Of a DNA stretch of 64,000 nucleotides, positions 48,705 to 63,500 are shown piece after piece. A model generated the notes under the pieces. The model was not told the DNA's origin. It did no database searches and worked only from the letters and a program-made list of their open reading frames with translations. The position numbers and the translations under genes were made by a program. Source of the DNA: Chaetorhynchus papuensis (taxonomy: Eukaryota > Chordata > Aves > Passeriformes > Rhipiduridae); NCBI GenBank assembly GCA_013396525.1, contig VWYX01000014.1, positions 1,488,001-1,552,000 on the forward strand. Reading direction: 5' to 3'. Position 1 is the stretch's first letter. Each line of letters starts with the position of its first letter.

Positions 48705-51700
48705 GTTAGGAATATTCATATGTCCATGCTTGCTTGGTGTTTAAACAAAAAATCAGCTTTTCAGTATTTCTATAAACTTTTTGTTAATGAATGAGTTTCC
48801 AGTTATGTGAAATTTCTGTTCTCCCATCTTAAGATAAACTTCTCTACTAGGAAGATAAGGTGAAATGTGTATACATTTATTGTAAGTGTACAATCATAGT
48901 ATTATCTAACTGGCATATCTGAAACATGGGATTTTGTATCAGCAAATTGTAGATTGAGATCTCTTGCTGCAGTCACTTCCAAAAATGTTTCAGGCAACTG
49001 GAGTCCAATTGTTGTGTTCAACATCTTTTTCAAAGGTTATACTTCACTTATGTGTGGATTATCAGCTATGATACAGTGGTCCCAAACCAACCACTCTCTA
49101 TAGTTATTTCAGGTTTCTTTTAAACAAATTTATCTTAATTCGGATTTCACATTGTTAGGGGGAGCCAAAAGATGTTAGATGTTGTTAAGTGCTGGGAAAG
49201 TTTTGAATAATTGTGCTGTTAAACTGTGTTTGTTCTACCAGGTGTTGCATTAGAGATGAAACCATTTCTAATACTTCACTGGTAGTGTGTAATGAAAGGT
49301 GTGGCAGCATTTCATTGAATTCCTGATCAACCTGCACCCTCCTTTGTCTTAATCTTTATCTGAAGTTTGAAACTTTGCTTGGAACATCACCCTTCTTGGC
49401 ATAGGTGTCCCTCGTGCCCCAGCAGATACTTGGAACACAAAATAATTTTCTTAGGATGGAACAAGATTAGAATGTGGTTGGGAGGATTAAGCATAAAAGA
49501 CTCTGATGGGAAGACCAAATTGAAATGCTTCTGGGATATTTTCTTCTTGTTTTGGGGTCTGAGTTCCTTGTGCTCTGTTTGGTTCAGAGGTGGTAGTGGA
49601 GGAGCTCCAGGTGAGAAAGGGAGATTCTATGCTCTTGTTTGTAGTAGCTGAAGCTTCATACCCTTCTCTCAATCTGAGGTATGGTCAGACTTTGTCCTGT
49701 AGGCCATCAAAATTGAATTTATTTCAAGGTCACCAAAGCACTTCTTTTAAAGCATGATCCACTTGGCCTTGAGAGGGTGTGTGATTAAGTGACTTTTTTG
49801 GGGAGGGATGTTTTTTTGCTTTCAGGCATGGAACAGAGCAAGTCTGACAGATTGTTAGTGCAGCAGAAACTACCTGATCCTCACTCTTGCAATATTGAGT
49901 TACTCACGCTGAGCAAGTGCTGACCCAGTCTGATTGGCAGGCTGGCTTGGTGCTCTCCAGCGAGGAGAGCCAGGGTCACTCAGTCACTCAGTTCTTTTTG
50001 TGTATTTCTTGCTGTGAAAGAGATTTGAAATCTGCCTCTGAGGTTTCTGGACTTAAATTATGAGCATATCCATCTAAATTGCATTTTATCATGAGCCCAG
50101 TCTTGGGAGAAGATGCTCAGTGTCAGCTCTTGTTTTGTTTCTAAAACCAATTTCTTTTTCTCAGCCTTTCGTGCCAGATAGGGGAACCCTTCTGTATGTT
50201 CCTGTCTTTCTGTCCTCATAGTCTGAGAACTGTGTAACTTTACAAATCATTTGCCATTTTTGTGCTTTGAGATTTAAGGAATATAAATCAATTGAAAAGG
50301 AATTATCATTTTCGTTTGTCCTAAGGTCCTAAGACACTTCAGCAGACTTCCCTACCTGCTTTCTTGGCCATCAAGACCAGCTTCAACATTTTTCTTTTCT
50401 TTCGGTCAATACTCAGAAATACTTTCCTTCTTTCAAAAGGAGGGGAAAAAAAGAGGAAAAAAATTCAGTAAAGGAACTGTTAAGGTTTGCCTGGTTAATG
50501 ACAAATTACAGTGTATGGCCCAGGGTATCTGGCTGCTCCCCATGTCAGTCATAACAAGGCCTCTATAACAGAAATGTGCAGTATCTCCTAAGATGTTTTT
50601 CCTGAACGATCTTACTTATTTTCTGAGTGGCCAATAAAATATATTATACACTACAAAAATAGAGGGACGGTTTTGCTTTAATGAGGAAAGGTTATATTTG
50701 CAGTATTTTATAACCTTTTTTATTTACATTCTGCTTTGTCCTAAAGCTGTAGGGCAAAAGTGAATTATCAGAATAGCTATGGGTAGATGCCACTTATCAC
50801 TGAGCAAAATATTTCTTTCCTACATAAAAGTGTCTCCTGTCTGTGGTGTAATATGTCACTGTTGCAATATGTTTATCCATGTCAAACTATTGCATTGCAA
50901 CACAAACAGAGGCATTCTAATCTATAAAAATTATTTTGATCGGTAGTAACTAGCAGCTGCCTTTGTTCTATTTTTAAATAATTAAATATTTCAGCTGTGT
51001 TAGATCATATGCTGTGCACATGTGCTACTGACAGGTCATGAAACTAAGTATAAAATTGAGGCGAGAAATCATGTCCTTCAAAGTATTTCTTTTAAATTTA
51101 CTGTTACACTAGATAACAGTAATATTTGGGTTTTCTAAATCAGAACAGAAACAAGCTTTGTGATTTACAAATCCTCACCTAACAAAAATTCTGATTTTTT
51201 TCAAAGTATTAGTGTGACACAACTTCAAATATAATTGGAGACAACACAAGATTTCAAGAGTTGGCTCTTTTATACCTAATTTTAACAGATATCTTATTGT
51301 AGAAAGATTCATAAAACATATGTTGATTATGTCATAATATTTCAGTAGAGATCAAAGTGTTGAATATAAATGTACAACAATTCAGAGGCAGAAATAGCAT
51401 CTGTGGGGAAGCTTTTTGTCTTGGTTTTCAGTACTTAATGACACCCATTTATTTGTGTAATACAAAACTGAAGTTGCTGGGTTACTACTTCATAACTATT
51501 GTAAAGACTCTATCAGGTCATATGAAAACTAAGCAAAATTTAAGATTTCTTGTTTATATTTAAATTTACTACATTTTGACAGCCAAGTGTTTGAAGATTA
51601 CATGCAACTTAGTGTTGTAATAAATATAGAATGGACCTTTACGTTTCCACTTGGATTTGGATTAATTTCAGTACATTCCACCTGATTTTGTTCAGCTGTA

Positions 51701-54700
51701 AGTGTTCCTAAGCTTTCTGTAAGCAAAGCACTAAGTTTGCCACATGACCTAAGAAAAGCGAAGGTGAATGGATGGTAGTTGTGTTTGCAGTCAGCAACTG
51801 AACACAAAGGTCATGCAAATAGAGCAAATGTTGTCATCTCAGTCCTAGAAATGGTGCTACCCTGTTAGAGCTTTTTGCAACACTTTCATTAGAAAAAAAG
51901 TGCAGTGTACCAGCATTTCCCAAAATCTCGATGCTCATCACAGCCCTTTCTGTAAATGCTCATGAAAAACGGAGTGCAGACAGATGTGTTTGCATGTGTA
52001 TTTGTGTTTAAAATTAGGTCCCTCATGCTAAACCTTTTAAAGGAGAGTATGTTTCCTTTCCATTTAAAACTGCTTTTTTAAGAAAATCCTCTTTAATATT
52101 TTTTTTCAGGACAGAATATGGTCATTAAATGGTTCATATTTCTTAAATAAGTGCCTTTCCCAATGATCCTGTAGTATGATCATACTTCCTAATTTGCTGC
52201 TGGCAGCCACTGTGTCCTTGTCTTTGACCTGCTGAATCTGTTTGGTCAGGAGTGGTGGGGTTCTTTTGTTTGCTTTGTTTAGTTTAAGAAGTGGTTATAG
52301 AGATTGCAAATTTTCCTTCTCTTTATTTCCATATTATCGTTGTGCTGTTGAAGACTGACCTCACAAAGACCTAAAGCTGTTTTGGTTTTTTTTTTTCTTT
52401 CTCACTTTGCTACTGCTTTGAGGGGTTTGTATATTTCAGTATAGATTGCTAATGGAAAAGTCTGCTTTGATATTGTTTTTAGTCCCCCCCCACAAGCCAG
52501 TGAAAAATACCAATATTACTCTTTTGAATACAATTCTAGAACTTCATGTAGAATGATCATATGTACAAATACTTGTCTCCCGCTTACAAGTAATGCCAAA
52601 TTTAACTTTATGTTCGAGTCTTGCTTTCAAAGTACTATTATTTTGAAAATATAGCTGTTTTCAAGCTACAAATATTTGCCCTACTTAAATATATGCAAGA
52701 CTGTTGTGTTTTATTGGAGCAATGTAATTTACCTATAAAGTCTGCATTTCATTGTAATGTATATGCTGCCTTATTTTATAGGTTGCTTTCCCTAGTGATA
52801 GGATATATATGCTTACTCAGTGATAGGAAGAAGTTTTATTACTGATATTCATAGCTGATAATTATACACTTTTCTTCACATTGCCACAATAGTTTTTGTG
52901 CAGTTAAAGTATATATATGGGAACACAGAAATAGTTCTTCATATTTCCCTTCTGGCAAAAAATAGTTCTTTTGTTCTGCTCAGTATTTTAATTTTTTAAA
53001 AGATCTCTAAGTAGGTGTAGGTGTTTAAATTATGGGTGAACAAATGGCAGATATACATTAAAAATGGGGGGAGAATAAAGTCAATAAACTTCTTCAAAGA
53101 GTTACCTTTTATTTTTATAATTTTTTATGCTGACCCTTGCTTACAACATTGCTGGTTTTGAAATTGTCTTGGGCCTGTATGTTGGGTTAGTGTAGCATAG
53201 TTTCAGATGTCTGTAATTTTGGGGGAAAAGGAGAGAGAATGGTCTAAGGTTTACTCAGGTAAAAATTATTGAAATACTTGTATATGCACACGTGCTTCAT
53301 GCTCTGTGGCCATTTGTGCATCCTGGAGCACACACAAATGGCTCTGTGGCCATTTGTGCATCCTGGAGCACACACTCATGGCTGATTGGGGGTGTGGGGA
53401 GATGGGAGGGGTGTGTGTGGAGTCGTAGCTTGTGCTGTGGGCTGGGCTCCCCAATACACGAGTCAGATGAATAATCTTGTTTCACATGCTTGGGGTAACG
53501 TTCGGGTCTTGCTTTGCTTTCTGCACTCTTCTGTGTCTAAACTTTACCCTACCCCACTTGCTACCTATCCATCCAAATAAGTATTGCTGGGTTTTAGTGC
53601 CTTTTGTTGGTACCAACTTGGAAATCATAGAAAAGATAAGATTGATAAAGGAGGTATTATTACTAAAGAAACAGAGCAGACATAGTCCCGTTGCCCGTTC
53701 CATTTGACCTTGCCACAGGATTATGTAGTCATAAATTGTAATTGATATCAACAGTGATCTTAAAATTATGTGAGAGAAAGTTCTCATTCCATGGAAGTTC
53801 TCATTCCCAGTAAGTTCAGGACAGGTCAAAAGCAGGCCAGCTTTGCTATTTTCTAGCAAATCTTATGCCAAATACTAATTGCTGAATTGGTATAAGTGGT
53901 CAATCTTGGTGCAAGTCATGAAGTATAATAGTGCAAGAAGTTTTATTCAATATATAAGCAATGAACATTGTTTCTTGGAATGTTGATTGTAACATGAAAA
54001 TTATGAGAATAGGTAACTGTAGTTTTAAAAGTCCTTCACTATGTGAGTGTTCATATCCAGGGGGTGATTCGGGCTACACAAGTTCAAAAAACCATAAAGA
54101 CTTAGGAAGAGAAAAGGAATAAAAGAAGAAATTTAGTAGTGATAAAACTATCTTTGATACTCAAGTTTACTATTTCTGGAACAATATTATTTCTCAAAAC
54201 TAATCATGTAACTCGAAATTATCTAGACAACTAAAAAAAATTTATTTGCTAAAGAATCAATAAAGATTCATATGTGGGAAGGGTATACTTCCTTAAGTTG
54301 TTAGAAAGAGTTCAGAATTCATTCAAGATCATTACTCTCTTTTACAAAGAGCAAGGTAAAGTTAAATTCTATTTAACATCTCATTTCCAGTATAATACAG
54401 AAGAGATGATTCACAGACTCAATGTACTCTGAAAAGGAGTTGGGCTCTCTGCCATGACAAGTATGATATTGCACATGCAGCAGAGCACTCAGGCAGTCCA
54501 GCCAGAAAAGTCTCTCCAAATGTTGTTAGGAGAGAGAATTTAAGAAATTTAATGACATGAGATAAGCAACAGTGCAGCCTGGGCTATACAAGAATCATAA
54601 AGCCTTCATTTGTGCTCTGAATTGTTTGAAGAGCAAAAAGTATACAACTAGATTTTTTTCTTTCTAAACTAGGAACTGAAAAGACGTAAAAGAGTAATTA

Positions 54701-57448
54701 TTGTTGCAGCCTAACTGCAGTACTCTTAAGTGTATGTTGTAAAAGCATATAATTGAAAATATACTCAGTGAATAGTTATGAAACCAAGACAGGCAAACTG
54801 AAAATGGCAGATGTACGCTGAATACAAGTACTGGGGATGATGTTACTGGAAGGGTTGCTATTTATGATTTCAGTGAACTGCTGGAATCCATAACTTCTGT
54901 GCTCTTAATTTCTCTACATTTCTGTTTAGTGTGCTTAATATTCTTGAAAAGTAAAACTTTTATCTAGAGGTTTTGTTTTAAAACTATAATTAGAATATGT
55001 GCTTATATAGGTTTCATAAAGGTTCAGGTAACATACATGTGTTTTTTCTAAAATTGGTTGTTTTCCAATAGTCATTTATGTGTTTCACCTAAATAGATCT
55101 TTAAAAGTACATATTCTTAATTACACTTCACAGTTCTGCATTGCACCTTTAAATTAAAAAATTATAATTTCCTTTCTGTGCTCTCCTGTTGTTCCTTAGA
55201 TAATTATGCAGTTTTGTAATCTGCAGATGGCCTCTTTTTTCAATTGAATAATTTGCTTCAAGCAACAACATATCAAAACACTATAGCCGATACGAAAGAC
55301 TGTATAATTATTAATAATTAATTAATTGTCTTATGATTGGTGTATTGCCAGTCTCTTTTGAATGCTTTTAATACAGGTGTGTTTTGAAAGGATTCCATTA
55401 ATCCGTTTCTGTAGAGTTGCACGAGGGGCCTCTGAAGATGTACAGAATTATCCTGCACGCTGGCTTAGCTCAGTGTGAGAACACGTCCTTCTGCTTGTGC
55501 TGCTCTGTATTTTCTGCTCCTCTTAAAAGATAGCTGACAAGAACAGTTTAAAAATAGCAGGCCAAGGGCAGGTGACAAAATGTCACACAAGCAGCACCTG
55601 GTCCAGTGACAGCCTGGAGGGAGGAAAAAACTAAACCCAGATGTCACAGATAGGATTCTATTTCTGAAGCTGGTCAAACAGCAGAATTTCTGGTTCAGCA
55701 AAGGAAAAGAGAAGGGCCCATCCAAGCATTATGCATTCAAATTTTACTCTATTTTTTTCATAGCAGTTTCTTTTTTTCTTTTTTTCTATTCCAAGCATTA
55801 ATTTTAAAGTACAAATTAGTACAGACACCTTTTCTCTTTATAAGTAATACCTGTAACCTCACACGCATTAATACACTGTTAAGGAAAAGGGAATTAATAT
55901 CCATCTGGAGAGATGTCTGAAGTATTTTAGCAAAGGTTATACTAACTGAAATAATAGCAGCTTTAATGTTTCTGCAGTGCCAGATTAATGTGAAAATATG
56001 TATAGGAGAATTATGTCTGCAATTAGGAAATGGGAAGTGGTTAATGAAGATCAGCTCTTTAAGAAGCTTTACTCAAGGAGTTGGAAAGTAAAAATGGAGA
56101 TTCTATTTACCTTCTCTCCCCACTTCTTTCTGGAGGTGCTCTTTGCTTCATGGCCTTATTGTGGTGGCATTTTGTTCTAAAAGGAGAAAATGTCAGTGTG
56201 AAGAAAAGATTTATTTACTTTTCTTAACCTGCTTATGACTTAGTTTCGGAAGTTTATTGAAACTTCATGCTGCATCTGTTCAGAAAGAATATTCATTACA
56301 GCACAGCAGTTTCAGTGACTGGAAATAGAAGGCTTTGACTATCAATAGGAACTAAAAATGTTGGAGAGGATTGGCTTTAGTTCTGCTTTGCCAGAGTTTG
56401 TTTGTTAAAACTTGGGTTTGAAGAAGTACAGGAACATAACGATTTTACTGGTTTTCAGTGTAGTGAGTGGATCCTGAGCTCCCATATTTGAGTGTCCATG
56501 TAGTGAAGAAATGTGAAGTGACCTCTTCCTTAGCTCCCAAACTTAACCACAGACCTAGAGACAGGAAAAGCCTATGAAATGGAAATATATACATAAAGTT
56601 ACCTAGATTACTTAGTTGAAATAAATTTTTACATGGCTATAATTATCCTTTTGTATCTTTTTCCAAATAAGGCCTAATACAAATTAAAGCTTGCAGATTG
56701 TCTTGGGTGGTTTAATTTAAAAACTCCTATGACAAGGTTTCTTCAGGATAAGGTTTAATACTGCAGCTCAGTTAAATAGTATCCAATACTAATCTGAACA
56801 GCACTGCTGTTGTTGGCTCATTTCTTGCTTTAACAGTAAAAGTAGGTTTCTCTGGACTAAGTCTCCTTTGGGTCAAGAATATCTAATTTTCAAAGTATAT
56901 ATGAATGCACTGCTTGAGAACAGTATTCCCTCCAACCCAGTGTCTTATCTCAAATGGTAGGTGATGGAAGAGTCTTAGGGAAGAATGCAAAACCAGGGTA
57001 AGAACTCTCTCCAACTATCTGTTAACTTGAGAGCTTCTGGTGCTCCGTGTAGTATGAAAAACAGTGATTTATTTTTACCAATTAAATGGAGTTTTGCAAT
57101 GCTGTACTCATTATTGGAAGCCGACTGTAAATGGCATAACTGCAGCAAGGTTGAACTTGAGGCCTTGTTTTGAAAGGGTAAGCATAATGCTTTCTTAGTG
57201 AAAAGTAAAGGAATGTATTAAAAATAATTATTTCATTGTTTATTTTGTGGTTTTCAGTGTTTTATGTACATAATACTGAAGGTACTGTGGTGTTAAGTAT
57301 TTTAAATGTGTATTTTTGGTAAGTTGTTTTCAATAGGTGGAAGATTCAGCTACCCTGACTGTTCATCCCCTTTAGAAATTTTTCATATTAATGAATTTAA
57401 TTCAGTTTGGAATAAAACCATTGAAAATAACTTTTGCTTACATTGCAG
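48705..57448 (+). other. CPEB3: CPEB3 intron 3
   Basis: This 8.7-kb intron lies between the B-region exon and the 57-nt exon. It contains a 40-bp tandem duplication (53301-53380) and a local AAGTTCTCATTCC direct repeat (about 53778-53810). The rest is AT-rich sequence without recognisable exons or RNA genes. Confidence 0.88.
53301..53380 (+). repeat. 40-bp tandem duplication containing a hairpin
   Basis: Two adjacent 40-bp units starting GCTCTGTGGCCATTTGTGCA are identical except for two bases near the end (CACACAAATG versus CACACTCATG). In the first unit GCCATTTGTG (53309-53318) and CACAAATGGC (53333-53342) form a perfect 10-bp stem across the unit junction. The near identity indicates a recent duplication. 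Confidence 0.93.
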
Positions 57449-57505
57449 GGCGTATGGGAATAAACTTCCATCATCCAGGAACAGACAATATTATGGCTCT
57501 TAATA
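57449..57505 (+). CDS. CPEB3: CPEB3 coding exon, 57 nt
   Basis: After the acceptor TGCTTACATTGCAG this small exon reads (G)RMGINFHHPGTDNIMALN plus one base, at AAT A|GTAAGT. It is the expected continuation of CPEB3 ahead of the Arg-rich optional C region and the first RNA-recognition motif. The incoming phase (two bases completing Gly353) fits either donor of the previous exon. It ends at codon 371 plus 1 nt in the long form. The donor is a perfect GTAAGT. Confidence 0.95.
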
Positions 57506-60500
57506 GTAAGTAGTTAATGTCTAGTGATTTATATTGCCATGTTGAATATTATTTCTTACATCTATTGTGTATGTAGCTGCACAGTCAGACATAAATATGT
57601 GTAATGTTTGCACAGAAGTTCATGTTCCCTCTCTGAAAATGTTTTCCATAAATCAATCACCTCTGATTCTTTATATTAGCTTTGCAATGGCTTTATGTGT
57701 TTCATTGGAAGCTTCACAATGCCTGCTATAGATAATATTACAGAACAGTCTCTCTTGTTCCCTCTTTTGTGGGTGTGTATGTGTGTTAAAGCTGTAACTT
57801 TAATTTCTGATTTCTCTCCAGACATACTTCTTCCTGTTGGGATGAGCTGTTACAAGTTTTGCATACAGTAACATGGACTGATGGTGTTTGCTCTGTTGGT
57901 TTCCATTACGTAGACAGGAATGGAGAGAATGTTTAGACATCTAAATAATGAGGGAAAACTGCTCTTTGCTGAGAGGTTATTGCATTTTTTGTGTCAGGAA
58001 ATAAAAGTAAAATTAAAAGTCCAGTCATGAGCATATGGATTCAAAAAACCTGGCAGAATGGATCTGGAAGACAGTTCCTATGTGGGCAGGGTGGGGGACA
58101 GGGTGTCAGGCACCACCAGCATAATGCTGAACTGAAGTGTGCAAATCAGAGCAGAGTATTTGTCTGTCTAATCCTGAGAAATGCTGACTATGTTGAAATG
58201 TCCATTTTTATTTACAATGTTGTATTAGACATGTTAGGGTTATTTATGAACTTCTCTAAAATTTTTTGTCCTTTCACTGTCTATGTAAGTTAGACTGAGT
58301 ATAGCTGAAAACTGCAGGGTTTTTTTGTGTAGTACCAAGCAAAGAATAATTTATAGATGTGAAGAACTGAAAATTTGTCACAGACAAGAGGCAAGGTGTT
58401 TAATATTTGGCTTTAAAGGCCAGCTTTTGGAACCTGTAAGACTTTGTTGATGCTCTTAGTTTTACACTGTTAAGGGTGAGGTGATACTTTGGGGAGATTT
58501 TGTTGTCATAGTTAGCATAGAAGCCCCATTTTCTTATGGTACATGAAGTTATGGGAAATCAAATAATTAACTAGGAGAAATGTTTTGTTTAATTAAAGAC
58601 TTTATTAAAAGAGGAAGCTGTTCATGCCTCTGTGTGTGTGTAAATAAGTTCTACACAGTACAGTTGTCAGGTGTTTGACATGAGTTCTGGTCTCAGAATG
58701 TATTTGTTGTTCTGAAGTGGGCATTTCAACAAGCGAACTGCAATAGAAATATGTTTGTGAAGATGGGATATTAGGATTGAATTTTGAGTTACCTTTAAAA
58801 ATTGACAGTTATGATGAAATACATAGCAGTGTTTCTTACAAAGTCTAATAGTGATTTTTGAAAGATGGGGATGAAAACCTGAAACAAAAAGTTACACTAT
58901 TTTGGGACAACTTGCTTTTATCTTAAATGGATGATGTGTTTTATTCTGATTTCTTTTTAACTAAAATAATGAAAAAAGCTTTTTTCCTGTCTAATTTCTT
59001 TGAAAATTTTACAGCAGCTAGATACTCTAATAGTTTATAAAACGAATGATCTTTTGAAGCTATAGTCCTGGTATGTGGTTAAAATATCAACATAGCTAAC
59101 TGAGGGACCAAAATGAAATATGTTTAGGCATTTGCACTATTTAAAATATTATGGGTTTATTGAAATATTGACTGTTTAAAGACTTAAATAAGCCTGGAAT
59201 CATAAACGTGCAATTTATGCAAAATGAAATTCATCACAAATCAAAAGTCTGAAAAAGTTCCCATATTTTCCCATATTTTTCCTCTTCTGCAACTCTTCTC
59301 CCTTTCTTTCTTTACTAGGCAAGGCCACACCATTTTTGGCCATCAATAAGAGCCCTAAGGTAGAATTATTGAAACCTGTTGGGTTTTGCTTTTAGATCTT
59401 TGAAGAGCTAAGAATAAAAGCAAATATTCAAGTACAAAAGCTTGAAAATTACTTTCTGTGATTGAAATTCTTTTTTGTGTGCAGCTAAACTTGAAAAATT
59501 TAGGACTAGGTAATTTCCATGTCATCCATTACCTTTGTCGTGGGGAAATGTAGCAAGGAAAATGAGTTCAAGAAGTATTCTTTTCTGTGCTGGAATGGCT
59601 ATGATTTGGGTTAAAAAATATAAAATAAGTAAAATAAAAATTCCCAAAAGATACTTCATCACAGTATTTTTTTGAATAATTTAGAGAACTTATGTAATGT
59701 CTTTAAATCATAATACTTGTCATATCTGTGTTTAATTTCTGTGAAACTAAACACAGTCTGCTGAGTCTGCAAATCCAGCCCTCACATTCTATTTATGGTC
59801 ATTGCTTCATAAGCACTTTTCTCTTTTCCTGTGAAGACATAGTAATAATCTTTAAGATTTATTACTCAAAGCTCAATTTCACACTGACAATGTAGGCAAT
59901 CTTTTGCAGCTGGAAGACAACATATGCTCATGCCAGCAGCAATGCAAAACTTCACATGTTGTAGGGAGAGGGGAAGCTTTCTGGGGGATGTTTGTCCCTC
60001 ATCCTCTGTGGCAGCATTTTCCACTGTACTTCAGCTGTTATTCCTGCTTATTCATTACAGCCTTTTGAAACTGGGGATTTTCCCTCCTGCCTGTCTTGAG
60101 CTGCTGGCTGTTAATGTTGGAGGGCATTGTTTGGTTTGAGGGAAGGTGTTGCTTAGCTGGCAGCATGGGGGGAGCATGCTGTCACCATTTTGTTCATCAT
60201 TGTGCAAGGCTAAATCATCACCATCTTAAAACACTGATTTCTGAAATAAGTAACTTCATGGAATAGAAGTGATTACTTTAAAATGCATAATTATTATGAA
60301 TCTCTTCGTGTCATTAGTGGCATACAGTTGTGTACATACAGTTGCACGTGTATAAACATGTCTGTATTATAAATGCCCTTGAAGTTCAGAATTAGGCTTC
60401 TGTTGAGGAATGCAGTGTTCAAATATTCAGAGAGATCTGAGCATAATCCTAAAGAGCATCTAAACGAAAGGAAGATGCAAATATTAGATTGGAAGCATTT

Positions 60501-63500
60501 TTAAAGGGGAGATGGTATAGCTTTTGTCTGTGCTAGATCTAAATGAAATTTCTCTAATTGAAATAATGTTTTGAATCAATTAGTGACATTAGGTAATTTT
60601 TAGTACTATCATTCATACTGAGTTAAACAGAAGAATTTTTATAAACTTCAATCTACAGCACCTTCTTAAAATAATTGATACTGTAATTTGTAGGGGAAAT
60701 GCGGCATAAATTTAACTCAAAGGTGTCCTCCATCCCTTCTGTTGCTGACATTCAATACCATTTGTAGCCATACATTTCTGCAAGCATTGCTTCTCCTGAT
60801 TATGTGCTCCTTTCTAATTAGCTGAGTAACTAGGAGTGAATGATCAGCATGAATACAGAGTCACCTATGTGGTAGGTGGTGAGCTGTCTTTAATGCTTTT
60901 TGGGAACTCAAGAAAGCCACAATAACTTCAGTGGGAGAGAAGTGTGGCAGGTGAAAAAGGAAGATGGGAAAAAATGAGGGTGTGTGGTCTCTGCAAGGAA
61001 GTACTGAAGTGTTGTGCTGGAATCCCAAACAATCTTCTGTAAAATTAATGTGGTCTAAAAGTAGTTAAATGAACAAATGAGGAAAAACCCCTTTGTGAAA
61101 TGCTGGAATTTTGTTTTTCCTAAAGCTCCTCTGTACAGTGACTTTGCAGTCCTGTTGGGCTTCAAATGTTCCATCTGCTTCCACTGTTCATTCTTGTCTC
61201 ATACAAAAATGTGTCATCTGTGAGGTCTGGTAGTATTTGCTCTCCATCTGACTGTCTTTTCTTCTTTTCATTAGTGTAATTTAGTTCTATTTATTCATAG
61301 TAAAATCATTTGAAAAATACATTAAGGAAAGGAATTGGGGCACCTTTTTAGATGTCTGTGTTGAGATTTTGGTTTTGTTCTATTAATCCCATTTATGTGG
61401 GGAAGTTGTCATGCCATGACAGGAAATGAAATGACAACAAAATTATCTCGTTTTTTATTTTCATTTTTCTGTTGTTTTTAAAATTACTTTGTCTCCTTAA
61501 GAGCTATTGTACTTGGCTCTCCCTGTATTCTGATGTGTTGTTTTCAAACACATATAATGTTTAGATATAAAAAAAGTTGCTGAAGTAGCATTTTAGATTT
61601 AAATTTTTTGCCAATGATGCTACTATATCTTGAAATAAACTGCTCCAAATAGAAAGCTTGTTGAATTACTTTTGTCTTGCTAGATCTTGGGTTGGCAGTT
61701 TAATAGCTTAAAAAAGCTTTCTTTTTGTAGTGATAATATTCTGGGCAAATGTGTGACTAAATTCCAAGAGGCATCAATCTCTTTGAATAGTTTAGTTCTT
61801 GCCTATAGGAATTTGCTGAACACTTTAGCCCAGTTGCCAGGTTGGGTTACTAATGTGTCAGCTTAATAGCATACACAGAATAACAGAAAGGAATAAAAAA
61901 CACGGAGAGAAATTCTAAGGTTTGCAAAACTAGACCTGATTTAGTTGTGAAGACATCCGAGTTAATGTAACTGGAGGGGAAAAAATGACTGATGTGCAGT
62001 GTGGCACAGCAAAGGCAGCGGGGTTCAGAGGAGTGCCAGAGTGTGAGAACTGCTGCTTTACACATCACCTTGTTAAGATTTTCAGAACCAGCTGTACAAG
62101 CAGTTGGTATCGATGCTGCCTTGGAGGCTGTGAGGTGGGCTTGCTGATGCCTTAAAGTCCCTTCTATACCTATTTAAATTTTTTTAAAGGGTGAAGGGGA
62201 AGCAGGGGAGCAATAGTAAGTACGTGCTTTTTCTTCTTTCTTCCTTTCAGTTTTTTATATTGGCATGTGCACTTCCAGAGGTCCGATCTGGCTGTTACTG
62301 AAGGCAGTATCTTTTATCAGTGGCTGCTAAAGGCTTTTTCTAGCAGAGGAAGATTTCTTAAATCGTCTTCCTCTTAACCCAACTTGGTAGCTCTTTAATA
62401 CCTTCTTGTTTGTTTGTTTGTTTGTTTGTTTGTTTTCCCCACCACTTTTCCTGCCTCACAACCTCACCAATGTGCTTTCCTTTCATCTTCGTGATCCTCT
62501 CTATTGTGGGTTAGTGCCATCTGTTTCCTCTGAATTTTAAGATTTGCCAGGCTACTCCACGAGCATTATATATGATGCTAGAAGAGATGAAGCAGCCTGG
62601 CTGTTAAAAATGTGAGTTTTATTGTTAACAGATTTTTTTTAACTAAAACAAAGAGATGAAAATAGATAAACCTTCCCTCTTGCACAGTTGCTTGGCTGCT
62701 GATATGCCTCAGGAAGGGATACCTAAGCTGGTTTGGGGTATTGAATGCAGTTCATGTGTTTCATCAAGTGTTTGAGGCCCAATGTGTGGGACTTAACTGC
62801 ATACAGCTTACATGTAGATTGTGTTTTTCTGATGCTGGGATTCAGTTGTATATATGAGCATATGTTAGCAGGGAGATTGCTGTAACACTTGCATTGTTAG
62901 TATTGGAGAAGAATCAACCAAAAGGGACTGTTGAGGTTCATGTAACCAAATTACTGCAGTGCCCATCTGCACATCCAGCTCATCGATCTGTGGAAACAGA
63001 GAACCCCCTTCTGAACCACTTGTAGATGAGTGTCCATCATCTTTGCAATTCTTCTGTATGATCCCACTGTTGTGGAAAAACACATTGCATAATTATACTC
63101 GATTCTATCACCTTCCCTCAGTTCATGAATGCATTTTCACTGGTATTTTAATTCACTTGTAAGCTTCCAGATCCCTAAGAACTTCAGAGACCCTCTGTTC
63201 AAAAGCAAAAGCTTGACATATTTTTCTTTCTGATCTCAGAAAATCATTGCATAACTCGTAATGTCCTAAAGCAAGTATTGTTCTGAACTGCTGACTGCTT
63301 CAAGAATACAAATGAGTGTTCCAAGCTAGAACTAAGATTCTGGTACCTTATAAATCAAGGAGGTCCCCAGTCTTGTCAAATAAACTTTCCTTTAGCCAGT
63401 ATAGCTCCAAAATTTCTAGTCTAGGAAACGTTGATTTCTTTTTTTCATAGAGGTAATGCTATTTTAAGTCAATTTAAGATGTGTCTTTTAAGATTTCCTT

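Noticed and set aside
62865..63162. Overlapping ORFs on both strands near the right edge
   Set aside because: They are short, without domains or splice structure, and lie within CPEB3 intron 4. A decayed repeat is more likely than a gene.
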